Source: Cohaesibacter sp. ES.047 (lineage in GTDB: Bacteria > Pseudomonadota > Alphaproteobacteria > Rhizobiales > Cohaesibacteraceae). From it: DNA of 64,000 bases. Every line of letters begins with the position of its first letter. Position 1 is the first letter of the stretch. Both the position numbers and the translations under genes were made by a program. This document shows positions 35,654 through 45,551 of the stretch, one piece after another. The notes under the pieces were generated by a model. It ran no database searches. It saw only the letters and a list, made by a program, of their open reading frames with translations, and had not been told where the DNA came from. The stretch is from the NCBI RefSeq assembly GCF_900215505.1, contig NZ_LT907844.1, forward strand, positions 3,364,001 through 3,428,000, in the 5' to 3' direction.

Positions 35654-37015
35654 ATGCTCAAGACTCTAATGCTCGGTGCCGCAGTTGCTGCACTGACCGT
35701 AGGTAGTTTGCAGGCTGCTGAGCTCAAATTTAAGCCGGGCGAAGATGCGACATTCACCTGGAAATCCTATGAAGACTTCAAGGCGTCTGTTGATCTGTCC
35801 GGTGAGACCCTCACGATTTCGGGCCCGTGGCTCGGCGTCGACAAGGATCTGTTCACCAGCGTCACCGCCTATTTTGAAGCCGCAACCGGCGCCAAGGTCG
35901 AATATGCTGGCTCCGATAGCTTTGAACAGCAGATCGTGATCGATACCGGAGCTGGTTCCGCTCCGAACATTGCCGTTTTCCCACAGCCCGGTCTGGCTTC
36001 CGACCTGGCTTCCAAAGGCTATCTGACGCCGCTTGGTGATGAAACCAAGTCCTGGCTCGCCGAAAACTACGCTGCAGGTGATTCCTGGGTTGACCTCGGG
36101 TCCTATAAGGACAAGAGCGGCAACAGCGACTTCTTTGCTTTCCCGTTCAAGGCCGACGTGAAATCTCTGGTCTGGTTTGTTCCCGAGAACTTCGAAGACG
36201 GTGGATACGAAGTTCCCGAAACCATGGAAGAGCTGAAGGCTCTGACCAAGCAGATTGCCGCAGACGGTGGTACGCCTTGGTGTATCGGTCTGGGATCTGG
36301 CGGCGCGACGGGCTGGCCGGCAACGGACTGGGTTGAAGATATGATGCTTCGCACACAGCCTGCGTCGACCTATGACAAATGGGTTTCCAATGAAATCCCG
36401 TTTGATGATCCGGCAGTGGTCGGTGCCATCGAAGAATTCGGCTGGTTTGCACGCAACGACAAATTTGTCGATGGTGGAGCAGGATCCGTTGCAACGACCG
36501 ACTTCCGCGATAGCCCCAAAGGTCTGTTCGCTTCTCCGCCGAAGTGCTACATGCACCACCAGGCTTCCTTTATCCCAAGCTTCTTCCCCGAAGGAACCGA
36601 GCTGGGTGTGGATGCAGATGCAGACTTCTTCTACTTCCCTGCCTATGCAGAGAAGGATCTTGGTAAACCGGTTCTCGGTGCAGGCACCATGTTCGCCATC
36701 ACCAAGGACTCCAAAGCCGCCAAGGCCTTCATCGACTTCCTGAAAACCCCGATTGCACACGAAGTATGGATGGCTCAGTCCGGCCTTCTGACTGCGTTCA
36801 AGGGTGTGAACCTCGATGCCTATGCCAACGATGCTCTGCACAAACAGGGTGAGATCCTGCTCAATGCAACCACTTTCCGGTTTGACGGCTCTGACCTGAT
36901 GCCCGGCAAGATCGGTGCAGGGTCCTTCTGGACCGGCATGGTTGACTATGCTGGTGGCAAGGATGCCAAAGAAGTGGCAACCGAAATCCAGAAAACCTGG
37001 GATGCTTTGAAATAG
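35654..37015 (+). CDS. aglE: Alpha-glucoside ABC transporter, periplasmic binding protein AglE
   Basis: Solute-binding protein of 453 residues that delivers alpha-glucosides (sucrose, maltose, trehalose type) to the AglFG permease. A signal peptide MLKTLMLGAAVAALTVGSLQ ends near AA-ELKF. The mature protein shows family 1 binding-protein features (ISGPWLGVDKDLFTSV, FFYFPAYAEKDLGKPVLGAG). A strong hairpin without a T run stands downstream, before the permease genes. First gene of the agl operon, in the same order as Sinorhizobium aglEFGAK. Confidence 0.93.
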   Translation: MLKTLMLGAAVAALTVGSLQAAELKFKPGEDATFTWKSYEDFKASVDLSGETLTISGPWLGVDKDLFTSVTAYFEAATGAKVEYAGSDSFEQQIVIDTGAGSAPNIAVFPQPGLASDLASKGYLTPLGDETKSWLAENYAAGDSWVDLGSYKDKSGNSDFFAFPFKADVKSLVWFVPENFEDGGYEVPETMEELKALTKQIAADGGTPWCIGLGSGGATGWPATDWVEDMMLRTQPASTYDKWVSNEIPFDDPAVVGAIEEFGWFARNDKFVDGGAGSVATTDFRDSPKGLFASPPKCYMHHQASFIPSFFPEGTELGVDADADFFYFPAYAEKDLGKPVLGAGTMFAITKDSKAAKAFIDFLKTPIAHEVWMAQSGLLTAFKGVNLDAYANDALHKQGEILLNATTFRFDGSDLMPGKIGAGSFWTGMVDYAGGKDAKEVATEIQKTWDALK

Positions 37016-37410
37016 TGGAATTGCCTCGGGCAATGCACGAAAAAACAATATTTCCGGCCTCCGTTCGCGGAGGCCGGTGAAAATCAAATTGATGCGCCAA
37101 GTAGAAACAGACAAGTAGAAACAGACAAGCAGACTGTGAACAATTGCCCGAAAAGAGGCAGCGACTGAGCTTTCCAAAGGTGCTTGAGCCTTCCTATCCA
37201 AAACAGTCACAGAGAATATTTTACAAGTCGGTAAATCTACCGCATCCTGTGGGGACTGGTTTTAATGTTGTTCAACTGCTCTGTCCTGTCGGGGTAGGGG
37301 ACGTGATAAAAAAATGGCTGAACTTCTCGGATTGCGAAGACGCCGAAATGAATTTTCGGCTGAGACCGAACTGATGGGTATCTCGCCAAACAAAGGTGGA
37401 GCGTGACTAA
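37016..37410 (+). other. aglE-aglF spacer with stable UUCG hairpin and a short tandem repeat
   Basis: This 395-bp spacer has no gene. CCGGCCTCCG (37054-37063) and CGGAGGCCGG (37068-37077) form a perfect 10-bp stem with a TTCG loop and no T run, typical of mRNA-protecting hairpins after binding-protein genes. A 14-bp unit AAGTAGAAACAGAC is repeated at 37099 and 37113, with a partial third copy at 37127. Transcription presumably continues into aglF. Confidence 0.7.
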
Positions 37411-38421
37411 ATGGAGCAATTAGCATCCGCATTCGGAACCGTGATTATCGGGGTTCTGGGCTGCGTCGCCTATTTCTACGGCACGAACTGGCTCCTAGAC
37501 CGTATGTATCCGGCCGATGCCGAGACCGCGGAAGATGGGATTCGGAACCTGACGCGGGCTCATCAGATCAGACCATGGCTGTTCTTGGGGCCTGCCATGT
37601 TCACCCTTGGCCTCTATCTGGTCTATCCGGCCGTTGCGTCTATCATTCTGTCTTTCTACGATAGCAACAGCGAACATTTTGTCGGCCTTGGTAACTATAT
37701 CTGGCTCTTTCGGGATGACGGCTTTCAGCAGTCCATGTTCAACAACATGCTCTGGCTGTTGTTCGTGCCTGCGATGTCAACCTTCTTTGGTCTCGTGATC
37801 GCAGCGCTGACCGACAGAATCTGGTGGGGCAATATTGCCAAGTCGCTGATATTCATGCCCATGGCGATTTCCTTCATCGGCGCGTCCATCATCTGGAAGT
37901 TCGTCTATGAATATCGCGGTGAAGGGTCGATACAGATTGGCCTGCTCAATGCGATCGTCGAGGCGGTCGGGCTTGAGCCTCAGGCCTGGATCACGATCCC
38001 CTTCTGGAACAACTTCTTCCTGATGATCATTCTGGTCTGGATCCAGACCGGCTTTGCCATGGTCATCCTGTCCGCTGCCTTGCGCGGTATTCCTGAAGAA
38101 ACCATAGAGGCTGCCGTGATCGATGGCGCCAATGGGGTTGAGATCTTCTTCTACATCATGGTGCCGCAGATCTGGAAAACCATTGCGGTCGTCTGGACCA
38201 CCATCACGATCACCGTGCTCAAGGTTTTCGATATCGTTTTCGCGATGACCAACGGGCAATGGGACACCCAGGTTCTGGCCAATCTCATGTATGACTGGAT
38301 GTTCAGGGGCGGGGGCGACGCCGGTCGCGGCGCTACGATTGCCGTCGTGATCATGCTACTCGTCATTCCGATCATGATCTGGAACATTCGTCAGGTGAAT
38401 TCAGAGAATAGAGGGCACTAA
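37411..38421 (+). CDS. aglF: Alpha-glucoside ABC transporter permease AglF
   Basis: Inner-membrane permease of 336 residues, MalF type. An extra N-terminal helix precedes the six-helix transport core. The cytoplasmic EAA loop that docks the ATPase is EAAVIDGANGVEIFFYIMVP. It pairs with AglG, whose start is three bases beyond the aglF stop, and with ATPase AglK. The start at 37411 is supported by AAGGTGGAGCG upstream. Confidence 0.93.
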   Translation: MEQLASAFGTVIIGVLGCVAYFYGTNWLLDRMYPADAETAEDGIRNLTRAHQIRPWLFLGPAMFTLGLYLVYPAVASIILSFYDSNSEHFVGLGNYIWLFRDDGFQQSMFNNMLWLLFVPAMSTFFGLVIAALTDRIWWGNIAKSLIFMPMAISFIGASIIWKFVYEYRGEGSIQIGLLNAIVEAVGLEPQAWITIPFWNNFFLMIILVWIQTGFAMVILSAALRGIPEETIEAAVIDGANGVEIFFYIMVPQIWKTIAVVWTTITITVLKVFDIVFAMTNGQWDTQVLANLMYDWMFRGGGDAGRGATIAVVIMLLVIPIMIWNIRQVNSENRGH

Positions 38422-38423
38422 CA

Positions 38424-39581
38424 ATGATCTCAGGATCCAATACAAAATCCCCTTTGGTGTGGGTGGTGCATCTCTCCGTTGTGCTGTTGGTGCTGATCTG
38501 GACCATTCCGACTATCGGTCTGTTCGTGTCCTCCATTCGCGATAAGGATCAGCTGGCTGTCTCTGGCTGGTGGACTGCCATGTTTACCAGCGCGCAGAAC
38601 GAAATCGGACGCTCCGTCAGCCCGGATGCTCAGGTCGAGGAGAACGGCAGTTTCGTTCTCAAAGGCAATGTCCTTGAGCAATCAGGCAACAAGGGAACGC
38701 TTACCGCCTTTGGCTGGCGGGCGCAGGAACCCAAGGCATATGTGCCTGGTGAAGTTGCTGAGATGCGCGATGGTCAAACAATGACTGTCGACACCGAAGG
38801 CAACTATGTCATCTCTTCTCCTGAGGAATGGTCTGGCAAGCGAGGAGATCGCATATTTTATACGGTGGAATCGCCTCCCATCTTCACGCTCGATAACTAT
38901 CGCGAGGTACTGACCGCCGAAGGCATCGGTCGATCCTTCATCAACTCCGTCACGGTGACCATACCCTCGACAGTGATCCCGATCCTGATTGCAGCCTTTG
39001 CGGCCTATGCACTGGCGTGGATGCAGTTTCCGGGGCGCGCGGTGTTGATCGCGGTTGTCGTCGGGTTGCTCGTCGTGCCACTCCAGATGTCACTCATTCC
39101 ACTATTGAAACTATACAACTCGATCGGCTCTGCCTTCGGGGTGCCTGCCAAGACCTATCTGGGGATATGGCTAGCACACACCGGGTTCGGGTTGCCTCTT
39201 GCAGTATATTTGCTGCGTAACTATATCTCCGAACTCCCTCGGGAAATCATCGAATCCGCGCGCGTCGACGGTGCCAGCCATTTTGATATCTTCCTCAAGA
39301 TTATTTTGCCGCTGTCATTCCCCGCTCTTGCTTCGTTCGCGATCTTCCAGTTCCTCTGGGTCTGGAATGACCTCTTGGTTGCGATGGTTTTCCTTGGTAA
39401 TGGTGAAGATCAACTGGTCTTGACCGGTAGGCTGCGCGAAATGCTCGGCTCACGCGGTGGCAATTGGGAAATTCTGACGGCTTCGGCCTTCATCACCATT
39501 CTTGTCCCGTTGGGAGTCTTCTTTTCGCTCCAGCGTTATCTGGTGCGTGGGCTTCTGGCCGGATCTGTCAAAGGTGGTTAG
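38424..39581 (+). CDS. aglG: Alpha-glucoside ABC transporter permease AglG
   Basis: Second permease subunit, 385 residues, MalG type. The first helix (about 10-32) is followed by a 130-residue soluble region (about 45-160) that would face the periplasm, as in other AglG proteins, and then by five helices. The EAA loop reads ESARVDGASHFDIFLKIILP. The C-terminus QRYLVRGLLAGSVKGG is the usual MalG-type ending. Translation is probably coupled to aglF (2-bp spacing). Confidence 0.93.
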   Translation: MISGSNTKSPLVWVVHLSVVLLVLIWTIPTIGLFVSSIRDKDQLAVSGWWTAMFTSAQNEIGRSVSPDAQVEENGSFVLKGNVLEQSGNKGTLTAFGWRAQEPKAYVPGEVAEMRDGQTMTVDTEGNYVISSPEEWSGKRGDRIFYTVESPPIFTLDNYREVLTAEGIGRSFINSVTVTIPSTVIPILIAAFAAYALAWMQFPGRAVLIAVVVGLLVVPLQMSLIPLLKLYNSIGSAFGVPAKTYLGIWLAHTGFGLPLAVYLLRNYISELPREIIESARVDGASHFDIFLKIILPLSFPALASFAIFQFLWVWNDLLVAMVFLGNGEDQLVLTGRLREMLGSRGGNWEILTASAFITILVPLGVFFSLQRYLVRGLLAGSVKGG

Positions 39582-39636
39582 GTCGCATTAAAGGGGCCAT
39601 CCACCCTACAAAACAATCAGCAAAGTGGAAAAAGAT

Positions 39637-41283
39637 ATGCTCGAAACAGCAATTGACAAGGAATGGTGGCGTGGTGCGGTTATCTATCAGATTTACCCGC
39701 GCTCCTATCAAGACAGCAACGCCGACGGCATTGGTGACTTGAACGGGATTACCAGCCGTCTGCCCTATATTGCGTCTCTGGGTGTCGATGCGATTTGGAT
39801 TTCGCCTTTCTTCACCTCGCCAATGGACGACTTCGGCTACGACGTCTCGGATTATTGCAACGTCGATCCGATGTTCGGTTCGTTGGCCGATTTCGAAAAA
39901 CTGGTTTCGGCTGCTCACTATCTTGGCCTGAAGGTCATGATCGACCTTGTGCTGTCTCATACCTCGGACCGGCACCCATGGTTTATCGAAAGCCGCAAGG
40001 ACCAGACGAACCACAAATCCGACTGGTATGTCTGGGCAGATGCGAAACCCGATGGAACCGTGCCCAACAACTGGCTGTCGATCTTTGGTGGGTCGTCCTG
40101 GCAGTGGGATAGCCGTCGCAAACAGTATTATCTGCACAACTTCCTCAAGTCGCAGCCGGATTTGAACTTCCACAATCCCGATGTTCAGGATGCGCTTCTG
40201 GATGCGACCCGTTTTTGGCTCGACAAGGGCGTGGATGGCTTCCGGCTTGATACGATCAACTTCTACTTCCACAGTGAAAGCCTGAAAGACAATCCGGCGC
40301 TGCCACCTGAGAAGCAGAGCTACAACACTGCCCCGAGCGTTAACCCCTACAGCTACCAGTCGCACCTGTACGATAAGAGCCAGCCGGAAAACCTTGATTT
40401 CCTTAGGAGATTCCGCGCCCTGCTTGACGAATATCCGGCAGCGGCTGCCGTTGGTGAAGTAGGGGATGATGAGCGCGGTTTGCAGATTCTGGCCGACTAC
40501 ACATCGGGCGGCGACAAGATGCATATGTGCTACGCCTTTGATTTCCTCGGAGGTGGGGCTCCAACACCCAACAAGGTCTGGAAGGCATTCCACGATTTGG
40601 AATCCGAAGCTCCGGATGCTTGGGCTTGTTGGGCGTTCTCGAACCACGATGTGGTGCGCTACACCTCTCGCTGGCAGGTTGCGCCTGACCTTCAGGACAA
40701 CGCCAACAGGCTCCACATTGCGCTGTTGCTGACGATGCGCGGCTCTGCGTGCCTCTATCAGGGCGAGGAGCTCGGCCTTCAGGAAGCCTATGTGCCATAT
40801 GAAGACCTGCAGGATCCCTATGGCATCGAATTCTGGCCGGACTTTCCGGGCCGCGACGGTGCCCGTACACCCATGGTTTGGGATCAAACCAGTACGTATG
40901 CGGGTTTTTCTGAAGTCAAACCATGGCTTCCAATTCCAGAAGAGCATCTCTTCGCAGCCGTTGGCTTGGCCGAGCAGAATGTGACGTCGCTGCTCAATCA
41001 TTATCGGGCCATGCTGGCTTTCCGCAAGGCTCATCCTGCGTTGCGCAAGGGAACGATGGACTTTGATCGCACCGACGGAGACGTTCTAACCTTTGTGCGT
41101 TCCCATGAGGGAGACGAAGTCTATTGCGCCTTCAACCTGTCGCCGGAAACACGGGAAATTCCGTTTGATGGCAACACGATTGAGCCACTGGACCACAAAC
41201 TCGATTTTTATACAGAAGTGGACAATGACCTGCTGAAACTGCAGGCCTATGGCGTCTTCTTCGGGTCAATCAAGAAGTCATGA
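39637..41283 (+). CDS. aglA: Alpha-glucosidase AglA, glycoside hydrolase family 13
   Basis: Cytoplasmic alpha-glucosidase of 548 residues that splits the imported alpha-glucosides. Family 13 regions are complete: nucleophile D205 ([12 protein letters not shown]), acid/base E274 ([11 protein letters not shown]) and D338 ([10 protein letters not shown]), after the N-terminal [20 protein letters not shown]. The ATG at 39637 follows GTGGAAAAAG; a GTG at 39625 in the same frame would add four residues. It sits inside the agl operon between permease and ATPase genes, so import and hydrolysis are co-expressed. Confidence 0.95.
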   Translation: MLETAIDKEWWRGAVIYQIYPRSYQDSNADGIGDLNGITSRLPYIASLGVDAIWISPFFTSPMDDFGYDVSDYCNVDPMFGSLADFEKLVSAAHYLGLKVMIDLVLSHTSDRHPWFIESRKDQTNHKSDWYVWADAKPDGTVPNNWLSIFGGSSWQWDSRRKQYYLHNFLKSQPDLNFHNPDVQDALLDATRFWLDKGVDGFRLDTINFYFHSESLKDNPALPPEKQSYNTAPSVNPYSYQSHLYDKSQPENLDFLRRFRALLDEYPAAAAVGEVGDDERGLQILADYTSGGDKMHMCYAFDFLGGGAPTPNKVWKAFHDLESEAPDAWACWAFSNHDVVRYTSRWQVAPDLQDNANRLHIALLLTMRGSACLYQGEELGLQEAYVPYEDLQDPYGIEFWPDFPGRDGARTPMVWDQTSTYAGFSEVKPWLPIPEEHLFAAVGLAEQNVTSLLNHYRAMLAFRKAHPALRKGTMDFDRTDGDVLTFVRSHEGDEVYCAFNLSPETREIPFDGNTIEPLDHKLDFYTEVDNDLLKLQAYGVFFGSIKKS

Positions 41284-41332
41284 TGATGCAATTGTGCAGT
41301 CTTGCGAAAGACATATTCAACGGGAGGACAGG

Positions 41333-42448
41333 ATGGCAAGCCTGAAGCTCACAAACATAGAAAAAGCCTATGGCGCTACCAAGGTTCTCAAAGATATCAA
41401 CCTGGAAATCGATCAGGGGGAATTCATTGTTTTCGTTGGTCCGTCCGGGTGTGGCAAGTCAACCCTCCTGCGCATGATTGCGGGCCTTGAAAGCATCACT
41501 GGCGGTGAGCTGCTCATCGATGGCCAGCGCATGAATGAAATCCCGCCGTCAAAGCGAGGCATCGCCATGGTCTTCCAAACCTATGCGCTTTATCCGCATA
41601 TGACGGTGTACGACAACATGGCTTTCGGCATGAAGATCGCCAAAGCAAAGAAAGATGCAATCAAGGACCGGGTCACAAAAGCTGCAGATATTCTGCAGCT
41701 GACACCATATCTTGAGCGACTGCCCAAAGCTCTTTCCGGTGGTCAGCGTCAACGCGTGGCCATCGGCCGCGCGATTGTGCGCAATCCCAAGGTCTTTCTG
41801 TTCGATGAGCCTCTGTCCAACCTTGATGCTGCCTTGCGTGTTGCAACGCGCATTGAGATTGCGCAGCTCAATGAGAGCATGCCAGATACCACAATGATTT
41901 ATGTGACCCACGATCAGGTCGAGGCCATGACGCTCGCCGACCGTATTGTCGTGCTTTCCACGCGTGGGTTCATCGAACAGTGCGGTGCTCCAATGGAGCT
42001 CTATCAGAATCCGAAAAACGTCTTCGTGGCCCAGTTCATCGGTTCTCCGGCGATGAACATCTATGACTGCATGATCACGGATACTGGTGACCAGACGCGT
42101 GTTGCCTTCAAGGATGATGAACAGGGTTTCACCGTTGATGTGAAAAGCGCGCCTGAGTTCAAGGGAAAAACAGCCAAATTCGGTGTGCGCCCGGAAGATC
42201 TGCGTCTCGCAGAGGAGGGTGACGAAGTGCTTTACTCCTGCCCCGCTCGGATCGTTGAAAAGCTGGGTGAGGTGACTTTGCTCTATCTAGAGCCGCCCCA
42301 TGGCGATGAAGAGCCCCTGATCGCAAAGATCCCGGGCAACCACGATTTCACCCGTGGCGATGTTGTCAGCCTGTCTGCTGACATCGAAAAGCGGCACTTG
42401 TTCAACGAAGATGACCAGTCGTTCCGCTGGCTTGGCGTTGAAGACTAG
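41333..42448 (+). CDS. aglK: Alpha-glucoside ABC transporter ATPase AglK
   Basis: Energising subunit (371 residues, MalK/UgpC type) of the AglEFG importer. Walker [10 protein letters not shown] (36-44), signature [14 protein letters not shown] (near residue 136), Walker [17 protein letters not shown] and the H-loop [14 protein letters not shown] are intact. A C-terminal TOBE/regulatory domain (about 240-371) follows. The ATG at 41333 follows GGGAGGACAGG; a longer frame from 41249 overlaps aglA and is rejected. Last gene of the operon, followed by a terminator. Confidence 0.95.
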   Translation: MASLKLTNIEKAYGATKVLKDINLEIDQGEFIVFVGPSGCGKSTLLRMIAGLESITGGELLIDGQRMNEIPPSKRGIAMVFQTYALYPHMTVYDNMAFGMKIAKAKKDAIKDRVTKAADILQLTPYLERLPKALSGGQRQRVAIGRAIVRNPKVFLFDEPLSNLDAALRVATRIEIAQLNESMPDTTMIYVTHDQVEAMTLADRIVVLSTRGFIEQCGAPMELYQNPKNVFVAQFIGSPAMNIYDCMITDTGDQTRVAFKDDEQGFTVDVKSAPEFKGKTAKFGVRPEDLRLAEEGDEVLYSCPARIVEKLGEVTLLYLEPPHGDEEPLIAKIPGNHDFTRGDVVSLSADIEKRHLFNEDDQSFRWLGVED

Positions 42449-42494
42449 GCCGCACGACGATCAAAGACACTGACGATCAAAGACGATATGGAAA

Positions 42495-42526
42495 CCCGGA
42501 TCGGTTATGCCGACCGGGTTTTTTGC
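42495..42526 (+). terminator. Rho-independent terminator of the agl operon
   Basis: AACCCGG-a-TCGG (42495-42506) pairs with CCGA-CCGGGTT (42512-42522), with one bulged A, around TTATG; six T follow. Confidence 0.9.
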
Positions 42527-42630
42527 GTCCGTTTCTCGTAATCTTGCAAAACGTCAGCCCAAAAAGAGAGACCCGCTCGAATGAGCGGGCCATCATATCC
42601 TGATCAATGCTGGAGCCGTTGAGTGATCAA

Positions 42631-43518
42631 TCAGCGCTTTGTGACGAGCTCTTCGTCTTCCCGAGGCAGGCGGTTGCCTACGGCGATGAGGATCAGCACC
42701 GAGACATTCATGATGAGCGCATAGATCGAAGAGGGGATCATGAAACGCCCATCTCCCATGAACTGTGCAATGACAAGCGCGAGGGCGACATTCTGCAATC
42801 CGCATTCGATGGCAATCGTCAGGGCCTGCTGAGACGACAGGCGGAACAGGCGGCTGAACAGCAGGGCCGATCCAATAGCCATGACATTGAGCAGGATGAC
42901 CGCCGGGCCTACCGAGCTCCAATGAGCGGTGATGTTGCTCCATTCGCTGTAGAAGCTGTTGATCACAATGGCCGCAAAGATTGCCGAGGCGACGAATTTT
43001 GCCGGGTTCGAAGCGCGCTGGGAAAGTTTGGGGAAGAAATGACCGATTGCCATCCCGATAGCCAGTGGCAGGGCCGATATGGCAAGGACTTTCATCGCTG
43101 TTTCGCCAAACGGCAGGCTGTAGAGTTCACTGCTGCTTGGCCCGTCTCCGACACCTTGAAAGACCATGAACGCAACCGACAGGGCGGTCGGGATGGTAAC
43201 GAACGCAACAAGGTTTGTAACGATAGTCAGCGAAATCGACAGCGCGGTCTTGCCTCGGGCGAGAACGGTCAGAAGGTTGGACGAAATGCCCCCCGGAGCG
43301 GACGCCAGAATGATCAGCCCGATCGCATAGACGGTGTCGAGTTTGGTGATCAGTGCAACAAAAAAGGCAATGGCTGGGAGGAAGAGGATCTGGGCAACGA
43401 TCCCTGCGCTCACGGCGCGCAATTGATTCCCAAGCGCCCTGAAGTCTTGCAGGCGGACAGACAGGCCCACAGTCATCATGATAAGAGCAAGGCCGATTGG
43501 AATAAGGGGGGTGTTCAC
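42631..43518 (-). CDS. Bile acid:sodium symporter (BASS) family transporter
   Basis: Membrane protein of 295 residues with eight to ten helices, of the SBF/BASS family (relatives transport organic anions with sodium). Family features include LASAPGGISSNLLTVLARGKTALS and IECGLQNVALALVIA, with the conserved glutamate and glutamine of the discontinuous helix. The GTG at 43518 is chosen because AGGAAGG stands nine bases upstream and a helix begins there; the frame extends 45 codons further without a plausible start. The substrate is unknown and neighbours give no hint. Confidence 0.88.
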   Translation of the reverse strand: MNTPLIPIGLALIMMTVGLSVRLQDFRALGNQLRAVSAGIVAQILFLPAIAFFVALITKLDTVYAIGLIILASAPGGISSNLLTVLARGKTALSISLTIVTNLVAFVTIPTALSVAFMVFQGVGDGPSSSELYSLPFGETAMKVLAISALPLAIGMAIGHFFPKLSQRASNPAKFVASAIFAAIVINSFYSEWSNITAHWSSVGPAVILLNVMAIGSALLFSRLFRLSSQQALTIAIECGLQNVALALVIAQFMGDGRFMIPSSIYALIMNVSVLILIAVGNRLPREDEELVTKR

Positions 43519-43805
43519 GAAAACAAACCTTCCTGAATACGACGCTTTTCGCGAGGGTCTTATAGGTACATGTCGTGTGACTTGTTGCGGGGACAATAGC
43601 CACTGCCATTTCGTATGGCTTTGACCAGAGTCATGCATCTTAAGGTTTTTCACATACGACGGAAGTGTAGTAGCACGGTTGTGTCGCTGCTTTATCGGTT
43701 TCTACGCCCTGCGGTCAACGCCGACCTTTACTCCATTTACGTATTGACCCGATTGTCTGGATCGCATTTGATGCGGCCGCAAAGACAAACCGCAAGGAAC
43801 AATCC

Positions 43806-44288
43806 ATGAAGAAACTGCTTTTGGCTGCCCTTCTGGCAGCGACGTCCGTTACCGTTGCTCAGGCCGCTGACTATGAGCTCGGCACTTTGACCATCTCCAA
43901 CCCCTTCGCGCGGGCATCGGCTGGCATGGCGTCTGCGGGCGGCGGGTTTTTCTCCATCGAGAACGCGGGTGAGGCAGATCGTCTCATTGCGGCGCACGCT
44001 GATGTTGGTGCGGTCACCGAATTGCATACGCACATTCGCGAGGGGGATGTGATGAAGATGCGCCAGGTCGAAGCCATTGAGGTTCCGGCGAATGGGTCCG
44101 TTGAGCTGAAACCGGGCAGCTATCATGTCATGTTCATGAAGCTGAAGGAGCCGCTCAAGAAAGGCGAAACATTCCCGCTTGAACTGACGTTCGAGAAAGC
44201 TGGCAAGGTGACAATCGATGTCGAAGTTGCCGGGATCGGTGCCAAGATGGCTCCGGGCATGGACCATTCCAAAATGAAGTCAGAATAG
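43806..44288 (+). CDS. pcuC: Periplasmic copper chaperone PCu(A)C
   Basis: Secreted copper(I)-binding protein of 160 residues. The signal peptide (MKKLLLAALLAATSVTVAQA) is followed by a cupredoxin-like domain with the exact family motif H-X10-M-X21-H-X-M: H74, M85, H107, M109. A Met/His tail (KMAPGMDHSKMKSE) adds copper ligands. PCu(A)C proteins feed copper to the CuA or CuB site of cytochrome c oxidase, often with ScoI, which is not adjacent here. Its gene stands alone and ends in a bidirectional terminator. Confidence 0.95.
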   Translation: MKKLLLAALLAATSVTVAQAADYELGTLTISNPFARASAGMASAGGGFFSIENAGEADRLIAAHADVGAVTELHTHIREGDVMKMRQVEAIEVPANGSVELKPGSYHVMFMKLKEPLKKGETFPLELTFEKAGKVTIDVEVAGIGAKMAPGMDHSKMKSE

Positions 44289-44338
44289 AGGTCTGCTGGT
44301 CAACCGGGGTGCCGGATGGCCTGATCACGCGATTGAAG

Positions 44339-44365
44339 ACCCGGGGGCTTGCGCCCGGGTTTTTG
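44339..44365. terminator. Terminator between the copper chaperone and MenA-like genes
   Basis: ACCCGGG (44339-44345) pairs with CCCGGGT (44354-44360) with an extra inner GC pair, followed by TTTTT on the plus strand. It lies between two convergent genes, a few bases from the minus-strand stop at 44371. Confidence 0.82.
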
Positions 44366-44370
44366 CTTTG

Positions 44371-45300
44371 TCAGGTCAGAAACTGAATGGCAAAGAAGGC
44401 AATAATCAGGACAAACTGGAAGAGAGACGTCCGCATCAGACTCTTGATGTGATCGTATGGTGTGGTCGCCAAAAACATTTTCCGGATCGGAAACGCAACT
44501 GCAAAGGCCATGACCAGAGCCGTTACGAGCAGGCTGACAAGGCTCAATGTGCCATGATCAAGCAGGTTCGAGATATGAATGAGCCCGACACAACTCAAAA
44601 GCAGCAACGCAGCGTAGAGCTGCTTGGTTTTCTCAGGGCCCAACAGGATGGCCAGCGTTCGTCTACCACCTTCCTTGTCTCCAACCCGGTCGCGATGATT
44701 GTTCACGGTGAGCACCGCCGCGGCGGGCAGACCGATATAAAAGCCGGACCAGAAGCTCAGGAGCGTCCATTCACCCGTCAACAGGTAGTAGCTGCCCATC
44801 ACCGACATGATGCCAAAAAAGACAATGACGAAGAGTTCTCCAAATGGAGATCCGGAGATCGGATAGGGGCCGGAGGAATAGCCAAAGGCACAGACGATGC
44901 CAACAATGCCGATCATCAGGATCGGCATGCCACCGTAAAACACCAGAAACAGGCCGCAAAGCGCTGACAGGCCCAAAAAGAACACGGCAGCCAAGCGGAC
45001 ATGATGTCCTTGCAGCAATCCCAGACTCGTCATGCGCGGCGGTCCAAGGCGGGTTTCTGCCTGATCAAGGCCGGTTCCGGCATCCGCGGCATCGTTCCAA
45101 AGGTTGGTGGCGATCTGTATCGATGTTGCAGATATAAGGATAATCGGAAATACAAGCCAAGCGACGGTCGATCTGCCTTCAAAGGCCAGCAATCCAGCGA
45201 GAAGCACAGGCGCAATCGACAGAATAAGCGTCTTCGGGCGCATAGCCAATAGCCAGATGAACCCCTTGCTTCGCTCTTGCAGTGTCTGTCCGGCCATCAT
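44371..45300 (-). CDS. UbiA-superfamily prenyltransferase, MenA-like
   Basis: Membrane protein of 309 residues with about eight helices that attaches an isoprenoid chain to an aromatic ring. The first Asp-rich motif is NLWNDAADAGTGLDQ, and the second, NNHRDRVGDKEGGRRTLA, has the pattern of dihydroxynaphthoate prenyltransferases (MenA) rather than UbiA. Menaquinone is unusual in this bacterial group and no other men gene is in the window, so the true acceptor is uncertain. The ATG at 45300 follows GGAG by eight bases; an upstream TTG is less likely. Confidence 0.85.
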   Translation of the reverse strand: MMAGQTLQERSKGFIWLLAMRPKTLILSIAPVLLAGLLAFEGRSTVAWLVFPIILISATSIQIATNLWNDAADAGTGLDQAETRLGPPRMTSLGLLQGHHVRLAAVFFLGLSALCGLFLVFYGGMPILMIGIVGIVCAFGYSSGPYPISGSPFGELFVIVFFGIMSVMGSYYLLTGEWTLLSFWSGFYIGLPAAAVLTVNNHRDRVGDKEGGRRTLAILLGPEKTKQLYAALLLLSCVGLIHISNLLDHGTLSLVSLLVTALVMAFAVAFPIRKMFLATTPYDHIKSLMRTSLFQFVLIIAFFAIQFLT

Positions 45301-45551
45301 CGGCAATGCTCCATCCTAAAAATCCTTGCCAACACTGACAGGGGGCTAATTTGCGCCCGCACCATACTTTCGACGTATAGGAAAATCCAGATTGAATCGA
45401 AACGCGTTGAGGGTGAAGCAGCAATTTCTGGATAAGTAGGCACGAAACAGCCGGTATTCGCGCACAATTTGAGCTGGATCTCTCAAGGAGCTGCGATGTT
45501 CGCGGATCATCGGCCGATCTCGAGACCTGCAAGCCTCCGATCACTTTCAGA

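Noticed and set aside
35666-37210. Long minus-strand frame opposite aglE
   Set aside because: Antisense shadow of a gene with signal peptide and family motifs.
39568-41034. Long minus-strand frame opposite aglA
   Set aside because: Antisense shadow; the plus strand encodes a complete family 13 active site.
42607-43536. Plus-strand frame of 309 codons opposite the BASS-type transporter
   Set aside because: Very polar, repetitive in Asp, Arg, Gln and Gly; it is the mirror of a membrane protein.
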